Shown here: piece after piece, positions 43,814 to 52,455 of the stretch
Numbering within the stretch: the stretch's first letter is position 1
How the letters are laid out: each line of letters begins with the position of its first letter
From: Rhodococcus sp040643435
GTDB taxonomy: Bacteria > Actinomycetota > Actinomycetes > Mycobacteriales > Mycobacteriaceae
NCBI RefSeq assembly: GCF_040643435.1
Contig: NZ_JBEYUH010000008.1
Coordinates: forward strand, 62,001-126,000
Length of the DNA: 64,000 bases
Reading direction: 5' to 3'
Translations under genes and position numbers: made by a program
Notes under the pieces: generated by a model
What the model was told of the DNA's origin: nothing
Seen by the model: only the letters and a program-made list of their open reading frames with translations
Databases searched by the model: none

Positions 43814-44378
43814 GAGCGCAGGCTCGCACGAATTGTGGACCATCGGCCACTGGACGTGTCCGCAGTCCGTCGTGCTCGACACCCTCACCTCGGCGGACAT
43901 CGAGTTGCTCGTCGATGTGCGCAAGGTGCCGGGCTCGCGCCGCAGTCCCTGGTTCGGCGAGTCCGCGATGCCCTCCTGGCTCGACACGGCCGGAATCGGC
44001 TACCTGCACCTGCCGGAACTCGGCGGCAGGCGACCGAGACTCGAGGACGTCGATCCGGCCGTCAATGCGGGCTGGCAGAACGCGAGTTTCAAGAACTACG
44101 CCGACTACACCCTCACCGAGGAGTTCGAGTCCGGCCTCGCGCAGCTCACGGGCATCGCCATGGAACAGCGGGTCGCGATCATGTGCGGGGAACCGATGCC
44201 CTGGCGCTGCCACCGATTGCTGATCGCGAACACGCTCACCGCACGCGGATGGACGGTCGTTCATCTGATCAACAGGGCAGAACCGCGCCGCCACGAGCTG
44301 GGGCGGTGGGGTGCAACACCCACAGTGGGACGCGGCGGCGTCGTGACCTATCCCGTCGAGCCACAAGGCGAAGCGTGA
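43812..44378 (+). CDS. DUF488 domain protein
   Basis: A 188-residue DUF488 protein. Family motifs are WTIGHWTCPQ at the start, LLVDVRKVPGSRRSPWF, YLHLPELGGRRP, and the cysteine motif VAIMCGEPMPWRCHRLLIA, which is characteristic of the domain. Function is not established; related proteins appear with nucleic-acid or stress-related genes. The ATG at 43812 overlaps the opposite-strand start of the small Pro-rich ORF. It is convergent with bsaP, 13 bp away. Confidence 0.85.
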   Translation: MSAGSHELWTIGHWTCPQSVVLDTLTSADIELLVDVRKVPGSRRSPWFGESAMPSWLDTAGIGYLHLPELGGRRPRLEDVDPAVNAGWQNASFKNYADYTLTEEFESGLAQLTGIAMEQRVAIMCGEPMPWRCHRLLIANTLTARGWTVVHLINRAEPRRHELGRWGATPTVGRGGVVTYPVEPQGEA

Positions 44379-44391
44379 AAGATCCTGCAGT

Positions 44392-44592
44392 TCATCGCTG
44401 TTCGTTCATCAGCGAGTCGATCGTCCCGTGGCGTGAACACCGCGCCCACCATCCGTCCGGCGCGACCTGCACGATCATCCGCCGACCGCACTGCGTGCAG
44501 AAGCGGGGCGGTTCGAGCCCGAGCCGCACTGCGGCAGAGGGGGCACGGAGCGCGCCTTCGACGAGCGTCTCTCCGGTGAAGGGATCGAACAT
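44392..44592 (-). CDS. bsaP: Biotin synthase auxiliary protein BsaP
   Basis: A 66-residue protein immediately following bioB (stop and start share one base). It contains a CTQCGRRM knuckle (Cys32, Cys35) and ARCSRHG (Cys52, His55), a plausible Fe-S or zinc site. Its size, placement and cysteine pattern match the mycobacterial protein (Rv1590 type) shown to be required for actinobacterial BioB to convert dethiobiotin to biotin. Co-transcription under the BioQ-type boxes fits. Confidence 0.82.
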   Translation of the reverse strand: MFDPFTGETLVEGALRAPSAAVRLGLEPPRFCTQCGRRMIVQVAPDGWWARCSRHGTIDSLMNEQR

Positions 44593-45605
44593 CAGATCGT
44601 CTCGCCGAGGGCCTTGATCGGCATCTTCAACTCGCCGATCAGGTCGAGATCCGCCTCGGCGGGCCGACCGAGCGTCGTGAGATAGTTGCCGACGATGACG
44701 GCATTGATGCCGCCGAGGATTCCCTTCTGTGCTCCGAGATCGCCGAGGGTGATCTCGCGGCCACCTGCGTAGCGCAGGATCGTGCGCGGCAGTGCCAGCC
44801 GGAACGCCGCGACGGCCTTGAGTGCTTCGGTCGCGGGCAGCACCTCGAGGTCCCCGAAGGGAGTGCCGGGGCGGGGGTTCAGGAAGTTCAGCGGCACCTC
44901 GTCGGGTTCGAGAGCGGCGAGTTCCGCCGCGAATTCCGCACGCTGCTCGACACTTTCACCCATGCCGAGGATGCCGCCACAGCACACCTCCATACCTGCC
45001 TCCCGCACCATGCGCAGGGTCTCGAAGCGCTCCTCCCAGGTGTGCGTTGTGACGACATTCGGGAAGTACGACCGGGCGGTCTCGAGATTGTGGTTGTAGC
45101 GGTGCACACCCATCGCGACGAGGCGGTCGACCTGTTCCTGGGTGAGCATCCCGAGCGAGCACGCGATCCGGATGTCGACCTCGTTGCGGATCGCTTCGAT
45201 ACCGGCGGCGACCTGCGCGAGAAGCCGTTCGTCGGGCCCGCGCACCGCGGCCACGATGCAGAACTCGGTGGCTCCGGTCTTCGCCGTCTGCTTCGCGGCC
45301 TCGACGAGCGAACGGACGTCGAGCCGTGCGGCGCGCACCGGGGAGGCGAACACACCCGACTGGGAGCAGAAATGGCAGTCCTCGGGGCAACCCCCGGTCT
45401 TGAGACTGATGATGCCTTCGACCTCGACTTCCGGGCCGCACCACGCCATACGCACATCGTGCGCGACCGCCAGCAGATCGTCGATGCGATCGTCGGGCAG
45501 TTGCAGCACCTCGAGGGTCTGCTCGCGATCGAAGCCGGTTCCACGACGAAGCACCTGGTCGCGAGCGACGTCGAGGATATCGGTACGTGTGGGCGCCTGG
45601 GTCAC
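44592..45605 (-). CDS. bioB: Biotin synthase
   Basis: BioB (337 residues), a radical SAM enzyme that inserts sulfur into dethiobiotin. The CxxxCxxC cluster motif is GGCPEDCHFC (Cys73, Cys77, Cys80). Later motifs NHNLETARSYF, CGGILGMGES and NFLNPRPGTPF carry the second cluster ligands. GTG at 45603-45605 is the start (GGAG six bases upstream); the frame upstream to 45638 lies in the operator. Divergent from bioQ, with two TGAAC-N3-GTTCA boxes in between. Confidence 0.96.
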   Translation of the reverse strand: MTQAPTRTDILDVARDQVLRRGTGFDREQTLEVLQLPDDRIDDLLAVAHDVRMAWCGPEVEVEGIISLKTGGCPEDCHFCSQSGVFASPVRAARLDVRSLVEAAKQTAKTGATEFCIVAAVRGPDERLLAQVAAGIEAIRNEVDIRIACSLGMLTQEQVDRLVAMGVHRYNHNLETARSYFPNVVTTHTWEERFETLRMVREAGMEVCCGGILGMGESVEQRAEFAAELAALEPDEVPLNFLNPRPGTPFGDLEVLPATEALKAVAAFRLALPRTILRYAGGREITLGDLGAQKGILGGINAVIVGNYLTTLGRPAEADLDLIGELKMPIKALGETI

Positions 45606-45630
45606 TGCCGTCTCCTGCCGTGGCGAGAAC

Positions 45631-45660
45631 TTGAACATCGTTCAATTGAACGTCGTTCAG
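45631..45660. promoter_or_regulatory. Two tandem BioQ-type boxes (TGAAC-N3-GTTCA)
   Basis: TGAAC-ATC-GTTCA (45632-45644) and TGAAC-GTC-GTTCA (45647-45659) lie 27 bp upstream of bioB and 106 bp upstream of the TetR gene, centres 15 bp apart. The sequence matches the palindrome described for BioQ in corynebacteria and mycobacteria. A third copy precedes bioF at 61124-61136. Confidence 0.85.
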
Positions 45661-45765
45661 GTTAGGGCGAACCGTCCGATACTGTCAAAGGCACGAATCC
45701 GTCGGTTCGGATTCCCCGGCGGAGCACTACCGCCGCACAGCGGAAGATGCAGGAGCAGAGAAGCA

Positions 45766-46392
45766 GTGCAGTTGCGACGCGGCGACGTCCTCGACGGCGC
45801 CATGGCGATCCTCGACGAATACGGACTCGGTGATCTGACGATGCGCAAGCTCGCGTCGTCGCTCGGCGTCCAGCCCGGCGCACTGTACTGGCACTTCCCC
45901 AACAAGCAGACCCTGCTCGGCGCCATGGCCGACCGCATCCTCGACGGTGTCGACGAACCGCCCACGAGCGAGACATGGGACGAGGCGATCGCCGAGCTCG
46001 CACACCGTTTCCGCGCTGCACTGCTTGCCCACCGCGACGGCGCAGAACTCGTCGCTTCGAGCTACGCGTCCCGGCTCACCACCTCACGGGCACGCGACGC
46101 CTTCGTCACCACCGCAGAACGCGCCGGCCTGCCACGGGCCTACGCCGAACTCACCGGATACGCACTTCTCCATTACGTCCTCGGGCACACCGTCGACGAG
46201 CAGTCCCGGACGCAGCTGGCGGAACTCGGTGCACTCACGCGCGCTGCCCTCACCCCCGGCGTCGCCACCGAGCAGCCGGCCGAGACCGACGACGACCTTC
46301 TCGACGGCGACCCCGCCGTGCGCTTCGAGTTCGGCCTGCGCCTGCTCGTCGACGGTATCCGCGCACGTCTGGAAACCCGTGCCACGTCCTGA
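45766..46392 (+). CDS. bioQ: BioQ-like TetR family biotin regulator
   Basis: A 208-residue TetR repressor. HTH residues are LTMRKLASSLGVQPGALYWHFPNKQ (quoted in parts LTMRKLASSLGV and PGALYWHFPNKQ) at about 25-50; the remainder is the ligand-binding, dimerising domain. The gene is divergent from bioB and next to two BioQ-type boxes, the arrangement of the BioQ regulon. GTG at 45766 is used, with AGGAG upstream. It likely represses bioB-bsaP and bioF-bioD. Confidence 0.82.
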   Translation: MQLRRGDVLDGAMAILDEYGLGDLTMRKLASSLGVQPGALYWHFPNKQTLLGAMADRILDGVDEPPTSETWDEAIAELAHRFRAALLAHRDGAELVASSYASRLTTSRARDAFVTTAERAGLPRAYAELTGYALLHYVLGHTVDEQSRTQLAELGALTRAALTPGVATEQPAETDDDLLDGDPAVRFEFGLRLLVDGIRARLETRATS

Positions 46393-46434
46393 TCGCCCGG
46401 TGTCTGTCGGACCTCTCCCCTACCTTCGACGCTC

Positions 46435-47724
46435 GTGACCGCCCCCTGGAGCCTCCAGCAGATCGACGCCGTCGCCCCCGATCCGTCCTCGATGACGGCG
46501 GCGCGCGGCGTGGCTGCCGCATGGGTCGATACCGGTCACGACAGCACAGCGCTGTGGGGCCGGTGCCGCGGTCGCGACACGACGACCTACCGCACGGCGA
46601 TCGACCCGAGCGCTCCCGCCTACACGTGCTCGTGCCCGAGCCGGAAGGTCCCGTGCAAGCACGCCCTGTCGCTGCTCGTGCAGTGGTCGGAGGGAGCTCT
46701 GACCGCCGGGGAGGCACCCGATTTCGTCACCGACTGGCTCGCCGCCCGCGCCGCAGCCACAACGCCGAGTGCACAGGCCCCCGAACCGGTGGAAACACCC
46801 GCCCCGGCGACCGCCCAGCGGCGCGCGGAACGCGTCGCGGCCGGACTGGACGACCTCGGCCGGTGGATGACCGACCGAATCCGGCACGGTCTCGGCGCGG
46901 TGGACCACAGTTACGACACCTACGAGGAGATCGCCGCCCGCATGGTCGATGCCCAGGCGCCGGGGGCGGCATCCGCGCTGCGTGCGCTGGCATCCGTGGT
47001 GAACAACGAAACGGACTGGCCCGACCGATTGCTCACCGAGTACGCGCGGCTGCACCTGATGGTCGTCGCATACCGGCGGCGTGACGAGCTGCCCGAGACG
47101 CTCGTGCGATCGCTGCAGACCCACCTCGGGTTCGGCATCCGTACCGAGGAAGTCCGCGCCGAACCCGCCGTGCGCGACCGCTGGCAGGTTCTCGCGATGC
47201 GCACCACCGAGGAGAGCCGGATGTTCACCCGCAAGATCTGGTTGCGTGGACGCACCAGCGGCCGGTGGGCGATCCTTCTCGACTTCTCGCACGGCACAGC
47301 ACGTTTCGCGACGTCGCCACCACCTCCGGGCTCACTCGTCGATGCCGACCTGCACTTCTATCCCGGCTCCGCTCCCCTGCGCGCCGTACTCGGCCGGCAG
47401 TACGGAGACGCGGAGCCCTTCACGACGCTCCCGGCGTCCGGTCTCGACTCAGCGTTGCACGAGTACGCGCGCGTGCGCGGGGCCGATCCGTGGTTGCGCA
47501 CCTGGCCGGTACTGCTCGAAGGGGTCACCCCCGCCCACACCGAGGACGGCTGGTACGTCGTCGACCGGTCCGGACGGGCCGTCCCCCTCTCCGGTGACGA
47601 CGACAGCCGCCGGCGTCTGCATGCTGTCGCAGGTGGACATCCGGTGACGGTCTGCGGCGACTGGGACGGCGCCGCTCTCGCTCCGGTCTCATTGTTCACC
47701 AAAGGACAGGTGATGACCTGGTGA
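46435..47724 (+). CDS. SWIM zinc-finger protein, gene 1 of a MoxR/VWA cassette
   Basis: A 429-residue protein with a SWIM zinc finger at residues 65-76, Cys65-x-Cys67-x6-Cys74-x-His76 (YTCSCPSRKVPCKH). Residues about 85-130 are Pro/Ala-rich. The C-terminal two-thirds form a conserved but unnamed domain (FGIRTEEVRAEPAVRDRW). SWIM domains bind DNA or proteins. The GTG start at 46435 has no Shine-Dalgarno, and a TACCTT -10 lies 8 bp upstream, so the cassette mRNA may be leaderless. It overlaps the next gene by 4 bp. It corresponds to YehQ in the E. coli yehLMPQ set. Confidence 0.85.
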   Translation: MTAPWSLQQIDAVAPDPSSMTAARGVAAAWVDTGHDSTALWGRCRGRDTTTYRTAIDPSAPAYTCSCPSRKVPCKHALSLLVQWSEGALTAGEAPDFVTDWLAARAAATTPSAQAPEPVETPAPATAQRRAERVAAGLDDLGRWMTDRIRHGLGAVDHSYDTYEEIAARMVDAQAPGAASALRALASVVNNETDWPDRLLTEYARLHLMVVAYRRRDELPETLVRSLQTHLGFGIRTEEVRAEPAVRDRWQVLAMRTTEESRMFTRKIWLRGRTSGRWAILLDFSHGTARFATSPPPPGSLVDADLHFYPGSAPLRAVLGRQYGDAEPFTTLPASGLDSALHEYARVRGADPWLRTWPVLLEGVTPAHTEDGWYVVDRSGRAVPLSGDDDSRRRLHAVAGGHPVTVCGDWDGAALAPVSLFTKGQVMTW

Positions 47725-49133
47725 CCGGACTTCTTCCCGAATCACTCACCACTGCAGGTCTTCTCGGCACGGCGCGGTCGGCGCCGGGTTTCGGCTCCCT
47801 GCACACCGCCGAGGGCGCGGCGCAACTGACCGGAGATCCGGCAACCGCCCTGCTCGGCGCCGCCGCACTGGAATCGACGTTTCTCACCGCGGCTACCGTT
47901 CCCGTCGTCCGCGATCTACCCGACCCCGCCCCGGACGACGCCCGCCCCGCACTGCCGGCGGTCGCCGGCGACCGCCTCCGCGCACTGTTGGCCGTGCGCT
48001 CCCCGCTGCTCGACGAGTGGTTCGACGTGGCGGCGCGCTTCCGGGCGTCACACGACATCGTGATCGACCTGCTGGTCGCGGCGAGCACCGACACGACCCA
48101 CCGCGATCGACTCGTCGCCCTGGCCGGAACACGGGGACGATGGGTGGCGGCCGCTCATCCGGAGTGGGCAGAACTGTTGCCTCCGGATCCGTCCGACGAG
48201 ACGCCGTGGCGCCACGGCCCGCCCGCACGGAGACGGCGATGGTTCGAGGCACTCCGCACGCACGACCCTGCGGCCGCGACGACGAAACTCGCGGAGGCAT
48301 GGAGTTCGCAGACCGCCGCTCAGCGCGCAGAACTGCTCGCACTGCTCGCGAACGGCCTGGGCACGCACGACGAGGACCTGCTCGAACACGCCCTCGACGA
48401 CCGCAGCCGCAAAGTTCGCGCCGTGGCGCTCGAACTTCTCCCGCGCCTCGAGGGCTCCGCATTCGCACACCGCATGGCCGAGCGTGTGCGGCAGTGGGTG
48501 CTCGTCGACGGGTCCGCTGTCACCCTCGCAGCCCCTTCCCGGCCGGACGAGAGCGCACGCCGGGACGGCCTGGTCTCCGGACCGAACCGCCGAGCCGAAG
48601 AACTCGTGGCCGAGGCCGTTTCCGCTGCCCCGCTGTCGGTGTGGCGTGACCACGCCGGAACCACGACACTCCCGGAACTCGACGTCGACGACGCGATCCG
48701 CACCGCATTGAGCGGCGCCTGGGGACGGGCGGCCGTCCGGCAGCGCAACGGCGAGTGGGCCGCGGCGTTGCTGCGACGTGACGGCGTCGTCGACGCAGAT
48801 CTCGCACGGGTTCTGCCCCTCGATGTCCTCCTCGCGCATCTACGCGAGGCTTCGTTGCCTACGATTCTCGATGACGGTCTGCTCGCCGCTCTTCCGGCGC
48901 CGTGGCCGCGCGATGTCGCCGAGAAGGTACTGACCGCGCTGTACACGACGGTGACGACCACTCGCGTCGTCCGCGACATCCTGGTACTGCTCGCCCATCG
49001 GGCTCCCTTCGATCTCGCCGACCTGCTGGCCGACGCCGCGAACCGAACCGACGATCTCGGCCGTCTGCACCTGTTCGCGAGCGCAGCCGACACCCTGACC
49101 CTTCGCAAGACGATCCACGAGGAGCTGAGTTGA
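47721..49133 (+). CDS. DUF5691 family protein (HEAT-like), gene 2 of cassette
   Basis: A 470-residue helical-repeat protein of the DUF5691 family. Recognised stretches are LAGTRGRWVAAAHPEW and RRWFEALRTHDPAAA, followed by repeats AEWSS-type helices and EDLLEHALDDRSRKVRAVAL, which resemble HEAT/Armadillo units. No catalytic motif is seen; a scaffold role between the SWIM and AAA+ proteins is inferred. Its GTG overlaps the SWIM gene, and its stop overlaps the TTG of the MoxR gene. Confidence 0.82.
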   Translation: MTGLLPESLTTAGLLGTARSAPGFGSLHTAEGAAQLTGDPATALLGAAALESTFLTAATVPVVRDLPDPAPDDARPALPAVAGDRLRALLAVRSPLLDEWFDVAARFRASHDIVIDLLVAASTDTTHRDRLVALAGTRGRWVAAAHPEWAELLPPDPSDETPWRHGPPARRRRWFEALRTHDPAAATTKLAEAWSSQTAAQRAELLALLANGLGTHDEDLLEHALDDRSRKVRAVALELLPRLEGSAFAHRMAERVRQWVLVDGSAVTLAAPSRPDESARRDGLVSGPNRRAEELVAEAVSAAPLSVWRDHAGTTTLPELDVDDAIRTALSGAWGRAAVRQRNGEWAAALLRRDGVVDADLARVLPLDVLLAHLREASLPTILDDGLLAALPAPWPRDVAEKVLTALYTTVTTTRVVRDILVLLAHRAPFDLADLLADAANRTDDLGRLHLFASAADTLTLRKTIHEELS

Positions 49134-50257
49134 CCGACGAGTCGACCCCTGCCGTTTCCGACACCGCCGTTTCCGGCACCGACCTGCTGCGCCCGCACGC
49201 CGAGCAGCAGTACGCACACGAACTCGCCGCACTCGCGTACGTCGACGACCGGCCGCGCCCGCCCTCGTGGAAGCTGTCACCGCGGGCGGTGGTGACCTAC
49301 CTGCTCGGCGGTGAACTGTCCGACGGCACCGTCATCACCCCGAAGTACGTCGGACCACGACGATTGATCGAAGTGGCCGTCGCGACCCTGGCGACCGACC
49401 GCGCCCTGCTTCTGCTCGGCGTTCCCGGCACCGCGAAGACGTGGGTCTCCGAACATCTCGCGGCTGCGATCAGTGGTTCGTCGACCCGGCTCGTACAGGG
49501 AACAGCGGGCACGACCGAGGACTCCGTGCGATACGGCTGGAACTATGCGCGGCTGCTCGCGGAGGGGCCGAGTCCCGACGCACTGGTCGCTTCTCCGATC
49601 ATGACGGCGATGCGCGAGGGTGCCGTCGCACGTATCGAGGAACTCACCCGCATCCCCGCCGACGTGCAGGATGCGCTGATCACCATCCTGTCCGAGAAGA
49701 CCCTTCCGGTCCCCGAACTCGGTATCGAGGTGCAGGCGGCGAAGGGCTTCAACGTCATCGCCACCGCGAACGACCGCGACCGCGGCGTCAACGACCTGTC
49801 GTCCGCGCTGCGCCGACGGTTCAACACCGTGGTACTGCCGCTGCCCGCCGACGAGGACGACGAGGTCGCGATCGTCACTCGCCGTGTCGAACAACTCGGT
49901 GCCGCGCTCGAACTCCCGGCGGTGCCCGCGGCCGCGGATGAGATCCGCCGCGTCGTCACGGTCTTCCGGGAACTGCGCAGCGGTGTCACGGCCGACGGAC
50001 GCACCAAGCTCAAGTCCCCCTCGGGCACCCTGTCCACCGCCGAGGCGATCTCGGTGGTGACGGGCGGGTTGGCCCTGTCCGCGCACTTCGGGGACGGCAC
50101 GCTGCGCCCCTCCGACGTGGCGGCCGGCATTCTGGGCTCGGTGGTCAAGGACCCGGTGTCCGATCGTGTGGTCTGGAACGAGTACCTCGAGGCCGTCGTG
50201 CGCGAGCGGAGCGACTGGGCCGACTTCTACCGGGCATGCCGGGAGATCGCCGGGTGA
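49130..50257 (+). CDS. MoxR-type AAA+ ATPase, gene 3 of cassette
   Basis: A 375-residue AAA+ ATPase. The P-loop is LGVPGTAKTW (about residues 96-105), Walker B is ARIEELTRIP, sensor 1 ATANDRDRGVNDL, and the arginine finger region SSALRRRFNTVV. It starts at TTG 49130 (GAGGAG six bases upstream), overlapping the DUF5691 stop as TTGA; the frame further upstream is not coding. MoxR ATPases act as chaperone-like remodellers with VWA partners, one of which is encoded two genes downstream. Equivalent to YehL. Confidence 0.92.
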   Translation: MTDESTPAVSDTAVSGTDLLRPHAEQQYAHELAALAYVDDRPRPPSWKLSPRAVVTYLLGGELSDGTVITPKYVGPRRLIEVAVATLATDRALLLLGVPGTAKTWVSEHLAAAISGSSTRLVQGTAGTTEDSVRYGWNYARLLAEGPSPDALVASPIMTAMREGAVARIEELTRIPADVQDALITILSEKTLPVPELGIEVQAAKGFNVIATANDRDRGVNDLSSALRRRFNTVVLPLPADEDDEVAIVTRRVEQLGAALELPAVPAAADEIRRVVTVFRELRSGVTADGRTKLKSPSGTLSTAEAISVVTGGLALSAHFGDGTLRPSDVAAGILGSVVKDPVSDRVVWNEYLEAVVRERSDWADFYRACREIAG

Positions 50258-52455
50258 CCGACGCGCTCCACAGCCCCGCGCGTGCCGGCGCCGAGATCCG
50301 CGTCTTCGGGATCCGGCACCACGGTCCGGGTTCGGCGCGCGCGCTCGTACAGGCGCTCACGGAGTTCGAACCGGACACCGTACTGATCGAGGGTCCGTCC
50401 GACGCCGATCCGGTACTCGCCCTCGCCGCAGCCGACGACATGGTGCCCCCTGTCGCGCTGCTCGCCTACGCTCGCGACGAGCCGGCACGCGCTGCGTTCT
50501 GGCCGTTCGCCGCCTTCTCCCCGGAATGGCAGGCACTGCGCTGGGCGTATCTGCACGATGCGGACGTGCGCTTCTGCGATCTTCCGGCGGCGACGTCGCT
50601 GGCGTCCGATCGGGAGGTCGGTGACCGTACGACCGACGACTTGTTGGGCATGCTCGCCCGGGCCGGTGGATACGACGATTTCGAACAGTGGTGGGACGCG
50701 GTGTTCGAGCACCGTCCCGCGCACGCCTTCGACGAGATCACGGACATGATGCGGGTGCTGCGCGAGGACATCGAGATCGACGATCACACCGCCCGGCGCG
50801 AGGCACACATGCGGCAGGTGCTGCGCGCGACCGTCAAGGCGGGCGCCCGCGCGATCGCCGTGGTGTGCGGGGCCATGCACGCGCCCGCCCTGTCCGGCCG
50901 GCTCGGACCTGCTGCTCCCGACGCACGCCTGCTCAAGGGGTTACCGAAGGTGAAGACCAATCTCACCTGGGTGCCGTGGAGTCACTCGCGATTGTCGCTG
51001 TCGTCCGGCTACGGCGCCGGCATCACCTCGCCCGGCTGGTACCACCATCTGTTCACCCGGCCGTCCGACACGACCGCACGCTGGTTCACCCGCGTGGCCC
51101 GCGTTCTGCGTGACGAGGATCTGCCGGTCTCGAGTGCCCATGTCATCGAGGCGGTCCGCCTGGCCGACACGCTCGCCGCGCTGCGCGGTCGTGCGGTCGC
51201 CGGACTCGACGAGGTCGTCGAGGCGACCCGATCGGTGCTGTGCGACGGAAGCGATGTCCTGCTCGATCTCGTCACGCGCCGGCTCGTCGTCGGAGAAGCG
51301 CTGGGTTCGGTTTCCGACGCGACTCCGACCGTCCCACTCGACACCGACCTGCAGAAGCAGACGAAATCCTTACGTCTCAAACGGTCCGCCGAGACCAAGA
51401 GTCTCGACCTGGATCTGCGCAGGGAGATCGACGTAGCCCGGTCGCGACTGCTGCACCGTCTGATGCTGCTCGGCATCGACTGGGGCACGCCCGCGGAGAG
51501 CGTGGTGCGTTCGACCGGAACGTTCCGGGAGACGTGGACGCTGAAATGGGATCCCGAGTTGTCGGTGGCGATCGTCGAGGCGTCCCGCTGGGGCACGACC
51601 GTCGAATCCGCGGCAGGTGCCACGGTGACGGACCGCGCCGCACGGCCCGGGATCGCGCTCGCCGACCTCACCTCACTGCTCGAGCAGGCACTGCTCGCCG
51701 ACCTCCGGGCCGCCATCCCGCATCTGGTGACGGCGATCGACGCGGCGGCGGCCCTCGATCACGATGTGCTGCACCTGATGAACGCCCTTCCGACGCTGGT
51801 CCGCACCGTCCGCTACGGCGACGTGCGCGGCACCGATCTGTCCTCCCTGGAGCACGTCGCCGATGCCCTGCTCGCGCGCACCTGTGCAGGTCTTCCGGCT
51901 GCGGTCACGGGTCTCGATCACGATGCCGCCGATGCGCTGCGCGTCGCCGTCGACGAGGTGCATCTGGCGCTCGCCGTGCGGGAGGACACGAGCGCGACCG
52001 AGCGGTGGCTCGAGACGCTGGCGTCGATGGGCGACCGCGACGACGTCGACGGACTGCTCGGTGGACGCATCACGCGACTGCTCCGCGATGCCGGCCGGCT
52101 CGATGAGCACGATGCCGCGCTGCGGGTCGCGCGGGCGTTGTCGGTGGGGTCGTCCACAGTGGCGAAAGCACGTTGGATCGATGGTTTCCTCGGCGGCGGT
52201 GGGCTGCTGCTGGTGCACGACAGCGCTCTGTTCGACCTCGTGGACGGGTGGATCGCCGACCTGACCGACGAAGACTTCGTCGACGTCCTGCCCGTACTCC
52301 GCCGAACCTTCGGAGCCTTCACCTTCGGTGAGCGGCGTCTGCTCGGACAGACGGTCCGGGGTGAGCGGAGCCGGCGCACGGCCGCGCCCCCGGCCGTAGA
52401 ACGCGGCCGCATCGCCCTCCAGGCCACCGCAACGATTCTGGGAGTGTCGGTATGA
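50254..52455 (+). CDS. DUF5682 family protein with TraB/TIKI-like motifs, gene 4 of cassette
   Basis: A 733-residue protein. Its N-terminal part has GIRHHGPGS at 19-27, FEPDTVLIEGP at about 38-48, and VVCGAMHAPAL with His209. This G-x-x-H ... P-D-x-V-x-x-E ... G-x-x-H layout recalls the TraB/PrgY/TIKI (ChaN-like) hydrolase superfamily. The rest is a long alpha-helical region with no known domain, including SLRLKRSAETKSLDLDLRR. GTG at 50254 overlaps the MoxR stop (GTGA). Equivalent by order and family to YehM. Enzymatic activity is a hypothesis. Confidence 0.8.
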   Translation: MTDALHSPARAGAEIRVFGIRHHGPGSARALVQALTEFEPDTVLIEGPSDADPVLALAAADDMVPPVALLAYARDEPARAAFWPFAAFSPEWQALRWAYLHDADVRFCDLPAATSLASDREVGDRTTDDLLGMLARAGGYDDFEQWWDAVFEHRPAHAFDEITDMMRVLREDIEIDDHTARREAHMRQVLRATVKAGARAIAVVCGAMHAPALSGRLGPAAPDARLLKGLPKVKTNLTWVPWSHSRLSLSSGYGAGITSPGWYHHLFTRPSDTTARWFTRVARVLRDEDLPVSSAHVIEAVRLADTLAALRGRAVAGLDEVVEATRSVLCDGSDVLLDLVTRRLVVGEALGSVSDATPTVPLDTDLQKQTKSLRLKRSAETKSLDLDLRREIDVARSRLLHRLMLLGIDWGTPAESVVRSTGTFRETWTLKWDPELSVAIVEASRWGTTVESAAGATVTDRAARPGIALADLTSLLEQALLADLRAAIPHLVTAIDAAAALDHDVLHLMNALPTLVRTVRYGDVRGTDLSSLEHVADALLARTCAGLPAAVTGLDHDAADALRVAVDEVHLALAVREDTSATERWLETLASMGDRDDVDGLLGGRITRLLRDAGRLDEHDAALRVARALSVGSSTVAKARWIDGFLGGGGLLLVHDSALFDLVDGWIADLTDEDFVDVLPVLRRTFGAFTFGERRLLGQTVRGERSRRTAAPPAVERGRIALQATATILGVSV

